Program-made: the position numbers and the translations under genes
Notes under the pieces: generated by a model
The model's database searches: none
What the model saw: only the letters and a program-made list of their open reading frames with translations
Told to the model about the DNA's origin: nothing
NCBI GenBank assembly: GCA_017608625.1
Contig: JAFCFN010000004.1
Coordinates: forward strand, 1 to 63,167
Source: Candidatus Woesearchaeota archaeon
Lineage (GTDB): Archaea > Nanobdellota > Nanobdellia > Woesearchaeales > JAFCFN01
DNA: 63,167 nucleotides
Direction of reading: 5' to 3'
In this document: one piece after another, positions 1-9,080 of the stretch
Numbering within the stretch: the first letter of the stretch is position 1
How the letters are laid out: each line of letters begins with the position of its first letter

Positions 1-671
1 AAGCCTTGATAAAAGATCCTAAAAAATATTTAGGTGAAAAATTTAAATTCTATAATTTAGATAATGTAGTTCTAAGGATAGATAAAAAAGATAAGATATA
101 TAAAAATGACAAATTAAGTACACTTTATTTCCTTAAAGGACAAGAATTACATAATAAAGCAGGACATTTGACAGCAATTGGTTATGCTGGAGATATGCAG
201 TTTGATGAAAATAATTATGATGTAAAAAAGGCAATTTTAGAAATACACAAGCAAGGAGGAATTGCACTGGCAGACCATCCTTTCAATACAGCAGCGGGGG
301 GCATGGGAGAAGAGAAATTACTAGAAGTCAAAGACGAATTAGATGGAATAGAAGCATTTAATGCCCAAAATTTTTTGTTTATGAAGAAATATAATAAACA
401 GGCAGATGAATTTTGCGAAAAATATAATATATCAGGCATAGCTGTTCCTGACAGTCACAGAGGAGAGGTAGATTTAGCATGCACCTATTTTCCAAAACAT
501 GTTATCCAGACAGATAATGGAAAAAATTTTATAAATTCATTAAGAAAAGCTATTAAAGAGAAAATATTTTTTAGAGATAAAAAACAAGAGAAATGTCTAC
601 CAGTAAATAAAATTATAACTACTTATTTAATTGAAACCTATATATTACAAAAGATAAGAAAAGCAAAATGA
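1..671 (+). CDS. PHP-domain metal-dependent phosphoesterase, C-terminal part (5' truncated by window edge)
   Basis: ORF open to the left edge; ADHPFN...GIEAFN...AVPDSHR motifs typical of PHP family C-terminal half; N-terminal DxHxH motif not in window. Confidence 0.7.
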   Translation, partial: ALIKDPKKYLGEKFKFYNLDNVVLRIDKKDKIYKNDKLSTLYFLKGQELHNKAGHLTAIGYAGDMQFDENNYDVKKAILEIHKQGGIALADHPFNTAAGGMGEEKLLEVKDELDGIEAFNAQNFLFMKKYNKQADEFCEKYNISGIAVPDSHRGEVDLACTYFPKHVIQTDNGKNFINSLRKAIKEKIFFRDKKQEKCLPVNKIITTYLIETYILQKIRKAK

Positions 672-1339
672 AATTGTCAATAATTATTCCGGCATATAAT
701 GAAGAAGCTACAATTAGCCATGTGCTTAGAGGTTTAAAATCAAAGGGTTATAAAAACATAGTTGTAGTGGATGATGGGAGTATAGATAAAACTCCTCATA
801 TTGCTAAAAAAGAAGGAGTAAAGTTACATAGTCATATAATAAATAGAGGTTTAGGAGGGGCTTTAGGGACAGGCATAGAAGCAGCTTTATTAGAAAATCC
901 AGACATTATTGTTACTCTTGATGCAGATGGTCAGCATGATCCAAAAGACATTAAAAAGTTAATTAAACCCATAATTAGAGGAGAGGCTGATGTTGTTATT
1001 GGTAGCAGAATGTTAAATCCAAGAGGAATGCCTTTTAGTAAAAGAGTAGCCAATAAAATTGGCAATTTTATAACTTGGTTATTGTTTGGTGTTTATATAT
1101 CTGACTCCCAGAGCGGTTTAAGGGCTTTTAGCAAAAATGCTGCTCAAAAAATAAATATAAAAACAAATGGTATGGAAGTAAGCTCAGAGATTTTAAAAGA
1201 AGCAAAAAGGAATAATTTAAAAATAAAGGAAGTACCTATTAAGACAATATATACCAAATATTCAATTAAAAAAGGCCAGAAGTGGTGGCATGGCTTTAAG
1301 GTTTTAGGTAAGTTAGTATTGAGAAAATTAATGAGGTGA
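668..1339 (+). CDS. Glycosyltransferase family 2 (dolichyl-phosphate mannosyltransferase-like)
   Basis: SIIIPAYNEE...VDDGSID...TLDADGQHDP motifs; ATGA overlap with upstream CDS. Confidence 0.9.
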   Translation: MKLSIIIPAYNEEATISHVLRGLKSKGYKNIVVVDDGSIDKTPHIAKKEGVKLHSHIINRGLGGALGTGIEAALLENPDIIVTLDADGQHDPKDIKKLIKPIIRGEADVVIGSRMLNPRGMPFSKRVANKIGNFITWLLFGVYISDSQSGLRAFSKNAAQKINIKTNGMEVSSEILKEAKRNNLKIKEVPIKTIYTKYSIKKGQKWWHGFKVLGKLVLRKLMR

Positions 1340-1344
1340 AATAA

Positions 1345-1686
1345 ATGGTTGTAATTACTATTACTCCATTACAGATTGTAGTTGTTTTGTTTGCTTTATT
1401 TGCTTTAAGCAGAGTTATATTTAGACTAAAAGAAAGTAATATCACAAAAAAAGAAGCTTTTTTTTGGAGTCTGGTTTGGATAGCTTTGATTATAGTAGTA
1501 TTTCTGCCTGGAGTAGCTGGTTTTATAGCAGGTATTTTAGGTATTGGAAGAGCAATTGATGTTGTTGTTTATGCAGCGATAATTGTATTATTTTATTTGA
1601 TTTTTAGGATATATGTAAGATTGGAAAAGATAGATCATGAGATTACAACTATTGTAAGGAAGATTGCTATTAGGAAAAGGAAATAA
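1345..1686 (+). CDS. DUF2304-like small membrane protein
   Basis: Three hydrophobic segments, F.W...W pattern; position directly after a GT2 gene. Confidence 0.6.
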   Translation: MVVITITPLQIVVVLFALFALSRVIFRLKESNITKKEAFFWSLVWIALIIVVFLPGVAGFIAGILGIGRAIDVVVYAAIIVLFYLIFRIYVRLEKIDHEITTIVRKIAIRKRK

Positions 1687-1689
1687 AAC

Positions 1690-2756
1690 ATGAGTTTGAT
1701 TAAGCTGTATAGATTTATTGATAAGTACATTGGAGGCTTTCTTTGTTTAGTCTTAAGTATTTTTTAAATGAAATCAAAAACATTCTTGTCATAAGATTAT
1801 GGACAATTGGAGAAAGTATTTTAACATTGCCGATGATTCATGCATTAAGAAAAAAATTCCCAAAAGCAAAAATTAATGTTTTAGTAACAAAAAGAAGCAA
1901 GGACGTTTTTGTTGGTAATAAAGATATTAATAAAATTATTTTAGTAGGTCTTAGAAATCTAAAGCTATTTAGAACATTTGATGTGGTAATAGATACAGAA
2001 CCTTATCTTAGATTGTCTGCTTTATTATCTTTTTATTTAGGTGAAAGAAGAATTGGATTCAGTCATGGTATCAGATCTTTACTTTATACGGATAAAATTA
2101 AATTTAATGATAAACAGCATGCTGTATTAACCTTTTTAGATTTAAGCAAAGTGGTGGGAGCTTGGTACAAACCTGACAAGCTAATTAAATTGTGGGTATC
2201 TGAGAGAGACAAGAAAATTGTTAAAAATTATCTAAAAAAAATAGGCATCAAAAAAACAGATTTTTTAATTGGTATCTGTCCGGGAGCTGCTGAATCTGCT
2301 AGGCAGAGGATGTGGTCTGCAGAAAGATTTGCTGAGTTGGCTGATAAACTAATTGAGGAATCTAAAGCTAAAATTATCTTTATTGAAAAGAATAAAAATT
2401 TAATTAGAAAAATACAAAGTTTAATGAAGTATAAATCTTTTGATAGTGATGGTTTAAATATTAAACAGATAACTTATTTAATTGAAAATTGTAAATTGTT
2501 TATATCTAATGATACTGGACCTATGCATATCGCAGCTGCGCAAGGTGTTAGGACGATTGGATTATTTGGTCCTAATACCCCTATCAGATATGGACCATAT
2601 GGCAAAGAAAATAGAGCGCTATATCATAAAATTGGATGTTCACCATGTATAAATCCTCATAAAGGAGCTTTTCCGAAATGTTTTAATAAAGAATTCCAAA
2701 AATGTTTAAAGCTAATAAACATTGAGGAAGTTTTATCTTGTTTAAAAAATGATTAA
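1690..2756 (+). CDS. Glycosyltransferase family 9 (heptosyltransferase-like), N-terminus in a different frame (see findings)
   Basis: VIRLWTIGESILTLPMIHALRKKFP...GICPGAAESARQRMW...SNDTGPMHIAAAQG; intact ORF 1743..2756. Confidence 0.85.
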
Positions 2757-3750
2757 AAAAATTCTCCTTTTTAAATTAGGAGCAATTGGAGATACTTTGA
2801 TGACCACCCCTTTAATTAGACAACTTAGAAAAAATTTTCCAAAAGCTAAAATTGATTATTTAATTGGAAAAACAGCTTCACAAGTTTTATATGGTAATAT
2901 ATATTTAGATAATATTATCAAGTTTGATGAGCAAATCTTTATTAAAAAGAAATTTTTTAAATGGTTAAAATTAATTAAAAAAATAAGGAAACGAAAATAT
3001 GATTTAATTTTTGTTCTTGATAAGCACTGGATTTTTAACTTAACAGCAAAACTTTTTGGCATATCAAGAAGAGTCGGTTTTGATAGGTTAGGTAATGAAG
3101 GGATTTTTTTAACGGATAGAGTATATTACAGTCCGATAAGACATGAAATCTTTTATTATCTAGATTTATTAAAAATCTTTATAGGCAAGGCTGATTACAA
3201 AGATTGGCAAATGGATTTATTTCTAAATAAGAAAGATTTAACCTTTGCTAATAAAATTTGGAAAGAATATAAATTGGAAGGAAAAAAAGTGATAGGTATC
3301 GCACCAGGTGGCGGAAATCCATTTGATAAGTACAGTTATCTGAGAATATTGCCAATAAATTACTATGCTGATTTGATAAAGAAATTAATCAAAAAAAATT
3401 ATATAATTTTATTTGGAGGAAAGAATGATTTTTACATTGGTGAAAAATTAGAAAAAGATATTAAAAGTAGAAGATTGATTAATTTGATAGGAAAAACTAC
3501 TTTAAAACAAACTGCAGCATTAATGGCTAAATGCAATAATATATATTGCAATGACTCTGGAGCAATGCATATTGCTGCCAGCGTTAATAAAAAAATAAAT
3601 AGTTTTTTTATTGTGACGCATCCAAAAAGAAAAGCCCCTTTATGGAAAGAGAGCAAATATTCTTGGATAAGCAAAAATTATTATTGTTGGAAATGTGAGT
3701 TGTTTGGGAAATATGGATATTATAAAGACAAGGATAAGGAGGAGATTTAG
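2749..3750 (+). CDS. Glycosyltransferase family 9 (heptosyltransferase-like)
   Basis: LFKLGAIGDTLMTTPLIRQLRKNFP...GIAPGGG...CNDSGAMHIAAS. Confidence 0.9.
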   Translation: MIKKILLFKLGAIGDTLMTTPLIRQLRKNFPKAKIDYLIGKTASQVLYGNIYLDNIIKFDEQIFIKKKFFKWLKLIKKIRKRKYDLIFVLDKHWIFNLTAKLFGISRRVGFDRLGNEGIFLTDRVYYSPIRHEIFYYLDLLKIFIGKADYKDWQMDLFLNKKDLTFANKIWKEYKLEGKKVIGIAPGGGNPFDKYSYLRILPINYYADLIKKLIKKNYIILFGGKNDFYIGEKLEKDIKSRRLINLIGKTTLKQTAALMAKCNNIYCNDSGAMHIAASVNKKINSFFIVTHPKRKAPLWKESKYSWISKNYYCWKCELFGKYGYYKDKDKEEI

Positions 3751-3772
3751 GGGAAGGATGTAAAAATTAAAA

Positions 3773-5008
3773 ATGAAATTTTTATTTGTAACTGAATATT
3801 TCCCGCCTTTTATTATGGGGGGGGCAGAAATAAGTTTAAAGGTTTTGGTGGACGAACTTGTGAAAAATGGTCATAAGGTTGTAGTTTTAACACCAAATTA
3901 TAGTTCATTCAAAACTGTAATTGAAAAAAGAAGGAATTTAAAGATTACAAGATTTAAGTCTTTTAGAAGCTTTCTATATAAAAAAAAGGAAAAATTATCT
4001 TATAAAATGTATAGAAAAACAAAACCTCTTTTTTACTTACTTCTAAATCAATATGTCAAATATTCCTCTTACGAATTCAAAAAAAATGTTGAAAAGGTTT
4101 TAAAAAATGAAAATTTTGATGTGATTCATGCTAATAATTCAGAATCCATTCTAGCCTTAAATAATGTAAAAACACGTGCCAAAAAAATCGCTCATTTAAG
4201 AGATCTTGGTTTATTTTGCTATAATAGAGGACTAGACAATAACGGCAAACTTTGTTATGGATGTACGCAACAGAACTTAAAGAGTTGTATGGATACTAAT
4301 GGATTTGTTAATAAATTACTATTTACAGATATGAAAAAAAGGATTAATATTCTAAAAAAGCTATCTTCTTTTGATTTGCTAGTTGCAATAAGTAAATTTG
4401 TTAAAGAAAGATATGTTAATATCTTAGGAATCGATGGAAGTAGAATAAAAGTTTTATACAATCCAATATTTAATGATGTTATTTCAAACTTATCTAAAAA
4501 AGAAACAAGGAAATTACTTAAATTACCAAAAGATAAGAAAATCATTCTGTTTGTTGGTAGTTTAACAGAAAAAAAAGGGGCCCATTTAATTCCTAGAACT
4601 GCTAAAAAATTAAAGAACCATCTATTTATTGTGATTGGTGATGGTGTATTAAAGGATTTATTTTTAGAAAATAAGCAAAATAATATAATTTATCTTGGAT
4701 TTTTACCGATTACAAAGATTAAACATTTTTATAAAGCATCAGATATTTTGTTAGTTCCTTCTCTTTGGCATGAACCTTTTGGCAGGGTAGTTTTAGAAGG
4801 TGCGTATAATGGATGTTATGTTATTGGTAGTAATAGAGGGGCTATCCCCGAAGTTATTGATCAGTTAAAATGCGGAGTTTATGTTGAACCTTCTGTTGAG
4901 AATTTTATAAACAAAATAAAGAATTTTAATAGAAAGAAAGTAAAAAAACGAAAATTAAAAGAACTTAATTATTATAAACAATTTATGAATATAATATATA
5001 AAGATTAA
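3773..5008 (+). CDS. Glycosyltransferase family 4
   Basis: FPPFIMGGAEISLK..., LFVGSLTEKKGAHL, VPSLWHEPFGRVVLEGAYNG..IGSNRGAIPEVI. Confidence 0.9.
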   Translation: MKFLFVTEYFPPFIMGGAEISLKVLVDELVKNGHKVVVLTPNYSSFKTVIEKRRNLKITRFKSFRSFLYKKKEKLSYKMYRKTKPLFYLLLNQYVKYSSYEFKKNVEKVLKNENFDVIHANNSESILALNNVKTRAKKIAHLRDLGLFCYNRGLDNNGKLCYGCTQQNLKSCMDTNGFVNKLLFTDMKKRINILKKLSSFDLLVAISKFVKERYVNILGIDGSRIKVLYNPIFNDVISNLSKKETRKLLKLPKDKKIILFVGSLTEKKGAHLIPRTAKKLKNHLFIVIGDGVLKDLFLENKQNNIIYLGFLPITKIKHFYKASDILLVPSLWHEPFGRVVLEGAYNGCYVIGSNRGAIPEVIDQLKCGVYVEPSVENFINKIKNFNRKKVKKRKLKELNYYKQFMNIIYKD

Positions 5009-5049
5009 AATTTAAATGTTTAATAGACAAATTTTGATATAATTTAAAT

Positions 5050-6117
5050 TTAATCTTGAATTTTAGATGATTTTAATTTTTTAAAATAATCTAAAAAAAC
5101 TTGATATACATCATTAGGTTCTATTTCCATTTCTTTTTTCCTTAATTTTTTATAAATTTTGAGAAAACCGTAATAAGGTTTATAATAAGGAATATAATTT
5201 TTAGGGGTTATTATCATAGCATTATTAGAAAATGGACGTGTACGTTTAGGATCCGGCCCACCTTTAAATAAATTTATTTGAGGAATACAAAATAAGGATG
5301 CTATGTGAGCTAATCCGCTGTCGTTACTTATAAAAAAATTACACCTACTTATTAATGAAATCACTTGCCTTAAGAAAAAGTCCTTTATAAGAATAACATT
5401 TTTAAACATTTTAAAATATTCTTCATATTCTATTTCATCCGGCCCTAGAAAAATTAAAAATTTTACATTTTTAAAATTATTTTTGATTATATTTAACAGT
5501 TTTATCCAATTGTTTATGTTCCATCTTTTCCAAGGCTGGTCTTTTCTAGATCCAGGATGTATGCCAATTATAAAATATTTATTAAGTGAATGTTTTTTCC
5601 AAAAATCATTTGCAAATACCTTCTCATCATTTGTTATTCTATAGACATATTTTAAGTCGTTTTTACGTATATTTAAAAATTTAATTAAATTTAAATTTTC
5701 GTAAACGCTATGTGTATTTTTAATTTCTGGTGAGTATGTTAAAAACCAGCTTATCTTCTTAAACACTCGAAATTTATACTTATGTTGAATTCTTCTCTTT
5801 GCTCCTATTAATTTCATGAATAGAGCAGAAAATATTCCTTGGGACGGATAAATTGTTATTGCGATGTCATAATTATTTAACTTTAATTTTGTTATTAATC
5901 TTTTTACTTCACTGTTCAGAAATAAATCTTTTATAAAAGGATATTTTAAAATAAAGATTTTATTTACAAAAGGTTGATTTTCTAATAAATCTTTTGTTCT
6001 TCTTGGTGCTACTAAGAAATCTATTTTTGTGTTGTATTTCTCTTTGAGCAATTTTATCATTGGAAAAGCCATAATTAAGTTACCAATTCCAGAAAGTGCA
6101 ATTATTAGGATTTTCAT
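5050..6117 (-). CDS. Glycosyltransferase family 9 (third paralogue)
   Basis: ALSGIGNLIMAFPMIKLLKEKY...GIHPGSRKDQPWKRW...SNDSGLAHIAS. Confidence 0.85.
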   Translation of the reverse strand: MKILIIALSGIGNLIMAFPMIKLLKEKYNTKIDFLVAPRRTKDLLENQPFVNKIFILKYPFIKDLFLNSEVKRLITKLKLNNYDIAITIYPSQGIFSALFMKLIGAKRRIQHKYKFRVFKKISWFLTYSPEIKNTHSVYENLNLIKFLNIRKNDLKYVYRITNDEKVFANDFWKKHSLNKYFIIGIHPGSRKDQPWKRWNINNWIKLLNIIKNNFKNVKFLIFLGPDEIEYEEYFKMFKNVILIKDFFLRQVISLISRCNFFISNDSGLAHIASLFCIPQINLFKGGPDPKRTRPFSNNAMIITPKNYIPYYKPYYGFLKIYKKLRKKEMEIEPNDVYQVFLDYFKKLKSSKIQD

Positions 6118-6139
6118 AAAAACACCAAATTTTAAAAAT

Positions 6140-6811
6140 TTAAATTTTATTTATCTTCTTACCTAAGCCCCCTATTGAGGTTCCATATAAATGAGCAAAA
6201 AATGTTGATGAAGCATCTCTATCATTAAATAAAAATCTTTTCAATATTAAATAAGGACCTAATAATACACTTTTCCAACTTCTCCAAACTTTTATTGTTA
6301 GAATTCTAAAATCATTTTCTTCTAATAAACGCTTAATAGATGCATAATTATAAGGTCTTATATGTGTTGGATCGCTCCAAAAATTCATATTACCGTCGGG
6401 AATAAAGGCTCTTTTATAATAAGGCATTTCTATATAAATATATCCGCCATTTTTTAAAAGCCTATTAAACTCTATCATAAAGCTGTGAGGATTTAGAACA
6501 TGTTCTAATACATGCATACAAAAAATGAAATCAAAAGTTTCCTTCTTAAAAGGCAAATTATCTCCACTAGATTTTTTAAAGTTTATATATTCTGGTAAAA
6601 ATTCTTCTACTTCTCCAATATCTACACCATATAATTTCAAGTCAGGTCTTATTTTATGAATTTCTTTAAGATAAGTTCCTTTTCCGCATCCAACGTCCAA
6701 CACTTTAGAATTTTTTGGTAGTTTTTTTATAATATTTATTAAGAACTTTTTTGAAGGCCTATTTCCTTCTTCATAATTTTTAAAATATTTGTTTTTAAAT
6801 CTTTTCTCCAT
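6140..6811 (-). CDS. Class I SAM-dependent methyltransferase (Methyltransf_11-like)
   Basis: KVLDVGCGKGTYLKEI...FDFIFCMHVLEHV. Confidence 0.85.
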   Translation of the reverse strand: MEKRFKNKYFKNYEEGNRPSKKFLINIIKKLPKNSKVLDVGCGKGTYLKEIHKIRPDLKLYGVDIGEVEEFLPEYINFKKSSGDNLPFKKETFDFIFCMHVLEHVLNPHSFMIEFNRLLKNGGYIYIEMPYYKRAFIPDGNMNFWSDPTHIRPYNYASIKRLLEENDFRILTIKVWRSWKSVLLGPYLILKRFLFNDRDASSTFFAHLYGTSIGGLGKKINKI

Positions 6812-6824
6812 TTTTAATTAGATA

Positions 6825-8384
6825 TCACAAAACTTTAATAATCTTTTCCATAATTTTATTTATAACTTTGTTTTTGTTTTCTGTTTTAACCTTCAAATCA
6901 AAAATATTTTCTATTATCCTCTTTTGGGCGTTTTGGTTTTTCGGTTTGATAAACATTTGCATCTCAAAATAAATCACTCCTCCTACAATTATACAAACCA
7001 CTGCCTCTACCCAAGAATTCAACACTAAAATACTTTTTAACAAAGTTATAATCCCAACAAATACTGACCCAGCAACTAAAGTTTTCCCAAAACTACTCCA
7101 AGGAAGTTTTGCATTTATATATTTTTTTATCCACACTGTGCTAAAGCAAAGCATAATTCCATAGCTAACAAAAGTAGTAACAGCTGCTCCTATTATGCCA
7201 TATTTTGGAATCAAAATAAGATTAAAAATCAAGTTAAACAAAGCAGCAACATAAACAATCTTTGTGTTTATTCTTGGTTTTCCTAGACCATTAATCATAT
7301 TAAAATTGAGCATTGCAAAAGAAAAAAGAATGGTTCCTATTGACAAAATCTGTAAAGCAAGAGAGGCATTTTCATAAACACTACCAAACAACAACCTTAT
7401 TATAATCTTTGGGAAAGAGAACATAATCAATGCAAATGGTAAAATTATGATTAACAAATATCTATAAACATTTTCTATCCCATATCTTAGCCTTTTTCTG
7501 TCTTTTCTAGCCCAAAGTTCAGAAAACATAGGAAAGAATACAGTGCCTATTGCAGCAGAAAAATAAGTTAAGATCCTTGCTGTTGGCAAAGCAACATTAT
7601 ACAAACCTACTTGCTCCAAACCTGAGAAATATGTTAACATAATAGTATCAGTATAACCAAGAATAACCATTCCAGCCATGCCAACAACAACTGGCATTCC
7701 AAATTTGAAAAGTTTTTTAGTTAGTTTTTTGCTAAAATTTGTTTTGATTTTGCAAAACTGGGGAAAAACTTTTTTTGTTAAAACAGGATAAAATATTACA
7801 AAAAGAATAACAGGGTAAAACATATAAGCCAAAGTCGGAGCTAACAAACCTAAATTAAGTCTAAAACCAAAAAAAGCTATAATCAAAATAACTAACATTT
7901 TACTAAAATTAGTAAGTGCCACATATAACATATTCTGAAAACCTTGAAAAGAATAATTCAGAACATCAATAAACACAACGAGAATAAAACCAATAGCTAA
8001 TAATTTAATAATTGAAGAAGAAGCAGAAGAATGAAAATAATGCAAAGATAAATAATCTGCAGACAAAAACAAAATTATTGTAATAAAAACAGCAATAATA
8101 AACTGAAGCAGAGCAACTGTAATGATTGTACTTTTAACCAAATCTTTTTTTTTCTTAACCAAATATTCAGGTATATACTTAACAAGAGCTTGTCCTAAAC
8201 CAAGTCCTCTGAATGTGGTAATTAAACCAACCAAAGTTAACACAGCATAAAACAACCCATACTCCTCTACTGTTAAATTCCTAGCAAACAAAATCCTAAC
8301 TAAATATCCAAGAAAACCAGCAAGAATAGAAAAAATAAATACTGTAGCAGCTCCTCTGACAGCTCTTCTTGTGTAATTGACCAT
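6825..8384 (-). CDS. Polysaccharide/oligosaccharide flippase (Wzx-like, MOP superfamily)
   Basis: About 14 TM segments; FARNLTVEEYGLFYAVLTLVGL N-terminus typical of flippases. Confidence 0.85.
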   Translation of the reverse strand: MVNYTRRAVRGAATVFIFSILAGFLGYLVRILFARNLTVEEYGLFYAVLTLVGLITTFRGLGLGQALVKYIPEYLVKKKKDLVKSTIITVALLQFIIAVFITIILFLSADYLSLHYFHSSASSSIIKLLAIGFILVVFIDVLNYSFQGFQNMLYVALTNFSKMLVILIIAFFGFRLNLGLLAPTLAYMFYPVILFVIFYPVLTKKVFPQFCKIKTNFSKKLTKKLFKFGMPVVVGMAGMVILGYTDTIMLTYFSGLEQVGLYNVALPTARILTYFSAAIGTVFFPMFSELWARKDRKRLRYGIENVYRYLLIIILPFALIMFSFPKIIIRLLFGSVYENASLALQILSIGTILFSFAMLNFNMINGLGKPRINTKIVYVAALFNLIFNLILIPKYGIIGAAVTTFVSYGIMLCFSTVWIKKYINAKLPWSSFGKTLVAGSVFVGIITLLKSILVLNSWVEAVVCIIVGGVIYFEMQMFIKPKNQNAQKRIIENIFDLKVKTENKNKVINKIMEKIIKVL

Positions 8385-8404
8385 GTCTCTTTAAAACCAA
8401 AAAC

Positions 8405-8415
8405 TATTTAAATAA
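8405..8415 (+). promoter_or_regulatory. TATA box for 5S rRNA
   Basis: TATTTAAATAA centred about 24 nt upstream of the predicted 5S 5' end. Confidence 0.55.
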
Positions 8416-8433
8416 TTATCTGTTCAGAAATAC

Positions 8434-8566
8434 CAGACGGCCATAGGAGGCTTGTCCCACCTGGTCCCATTCCGAACCCAGTAACCTTTTAAAGGTTGGG
8501 TAAAAGTGAAATGGCCTTCCGTACTGGAGTGTACTGCATTACGCGGGAAATCCAGTAAGCCGTCAC
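8434..8566 (+). rRNA. rrf: 5S ribosomal RNA with an internal insertion
   Basis: Helix I GACGGC (8436-8441) / GCCGTC (8559-8564); GGTCCCATTCCGAACCCAG, GTACTGGAGTGTACTGC..ACGCGGGAAA..CCAGTA conserved 5S blocks. Confidence 0.85.
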
Positions 8567-8622
8567 TTTAAATTTCTAGAATCATTTAATTTGTTTTTAT
8601 CAATACATCTTCATAATGCTTT

Positions 8623-8735
8623 GTTGTATAATACAACACTTTTCTTTAATTTACTCTTATTTGTTATATCATACAACTAAGTTGTATCATACAACAGAAA
8701 GATTTAAATATCAGTTATTTGTTGTATGATATAAA
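8623..8735 (+). promoter_or_regulatory. Operator/promoter region: four copies of 15-bp palindrome GTTGTATNATACAAC around TATA box TTTAAATA
   Basis: 8623-8637 GTTGTATAATACAAC; 8663-8677 GTTATATCATACAAC; 8681-8695 GTTGTATCATACAAC; 8721-8735 GTTGTATGATATAAA; TATA 8703-8710; ATG at 8736. Confidence 0.8.
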
Positions 8736-9080
8736 ATGAGTGAAACTGAAGATATTTTAATTAATAATGCTAAAGAATACTTTAAAAATGCGCTAGAAGC
8801 TCAAACTAAAAACGAGTTTAATACAGCAGTCACATTATTTTTTAAAGTAATGACTGCATTGTGTGATTTGTTTATTCTTAGAAAAGAAGGCAGTATACCA
8901 ACTTCCTATGCAAATCGATTCAGAATATTGGAAGCAAGATACAAGGAATTATATGATCTGATTGATAAGGATTTTCCTTTTTATCAGGAAAGTTATAAAA
9001 CAAGACTTACTAAAGAGGTTTCTTTGATTTTATTTGAAGATGTTAAAAAAATATCAAAAATCGTTGGGATTGATCTGTAA
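8736..9080 (+). CDS. HEPN-domain protein (HepT-like), lacks the catalytic RX4-6H motif
   Basis: All-helical; LINNAKEYFKNALEAQTKNEFNTAVTLFFKV..CDLFI typical HEPN N-terminus; followed by an MNT gene. Confidence 0.7.
   Translation: MSETEDILINNAKEYFKNALEAQTKNEFNTAVTLFFKVMTALCDLFILRKEGSIPTSYANRFRILEARYKELYDLIDKDFPFYQESYKTRLTKEVSLILFEDVKKISKIVGIDL

Noticed and set aside
8623-8735. Short repeats resembling a mini CRISPR array
   Set aside because: Repeats are 15-bp palindromes with 25-, 3- and 25-nt spacing around a TATA box; no cas genes in the window; operator reading fits better. No CRISPR array seen anywhere in the window.
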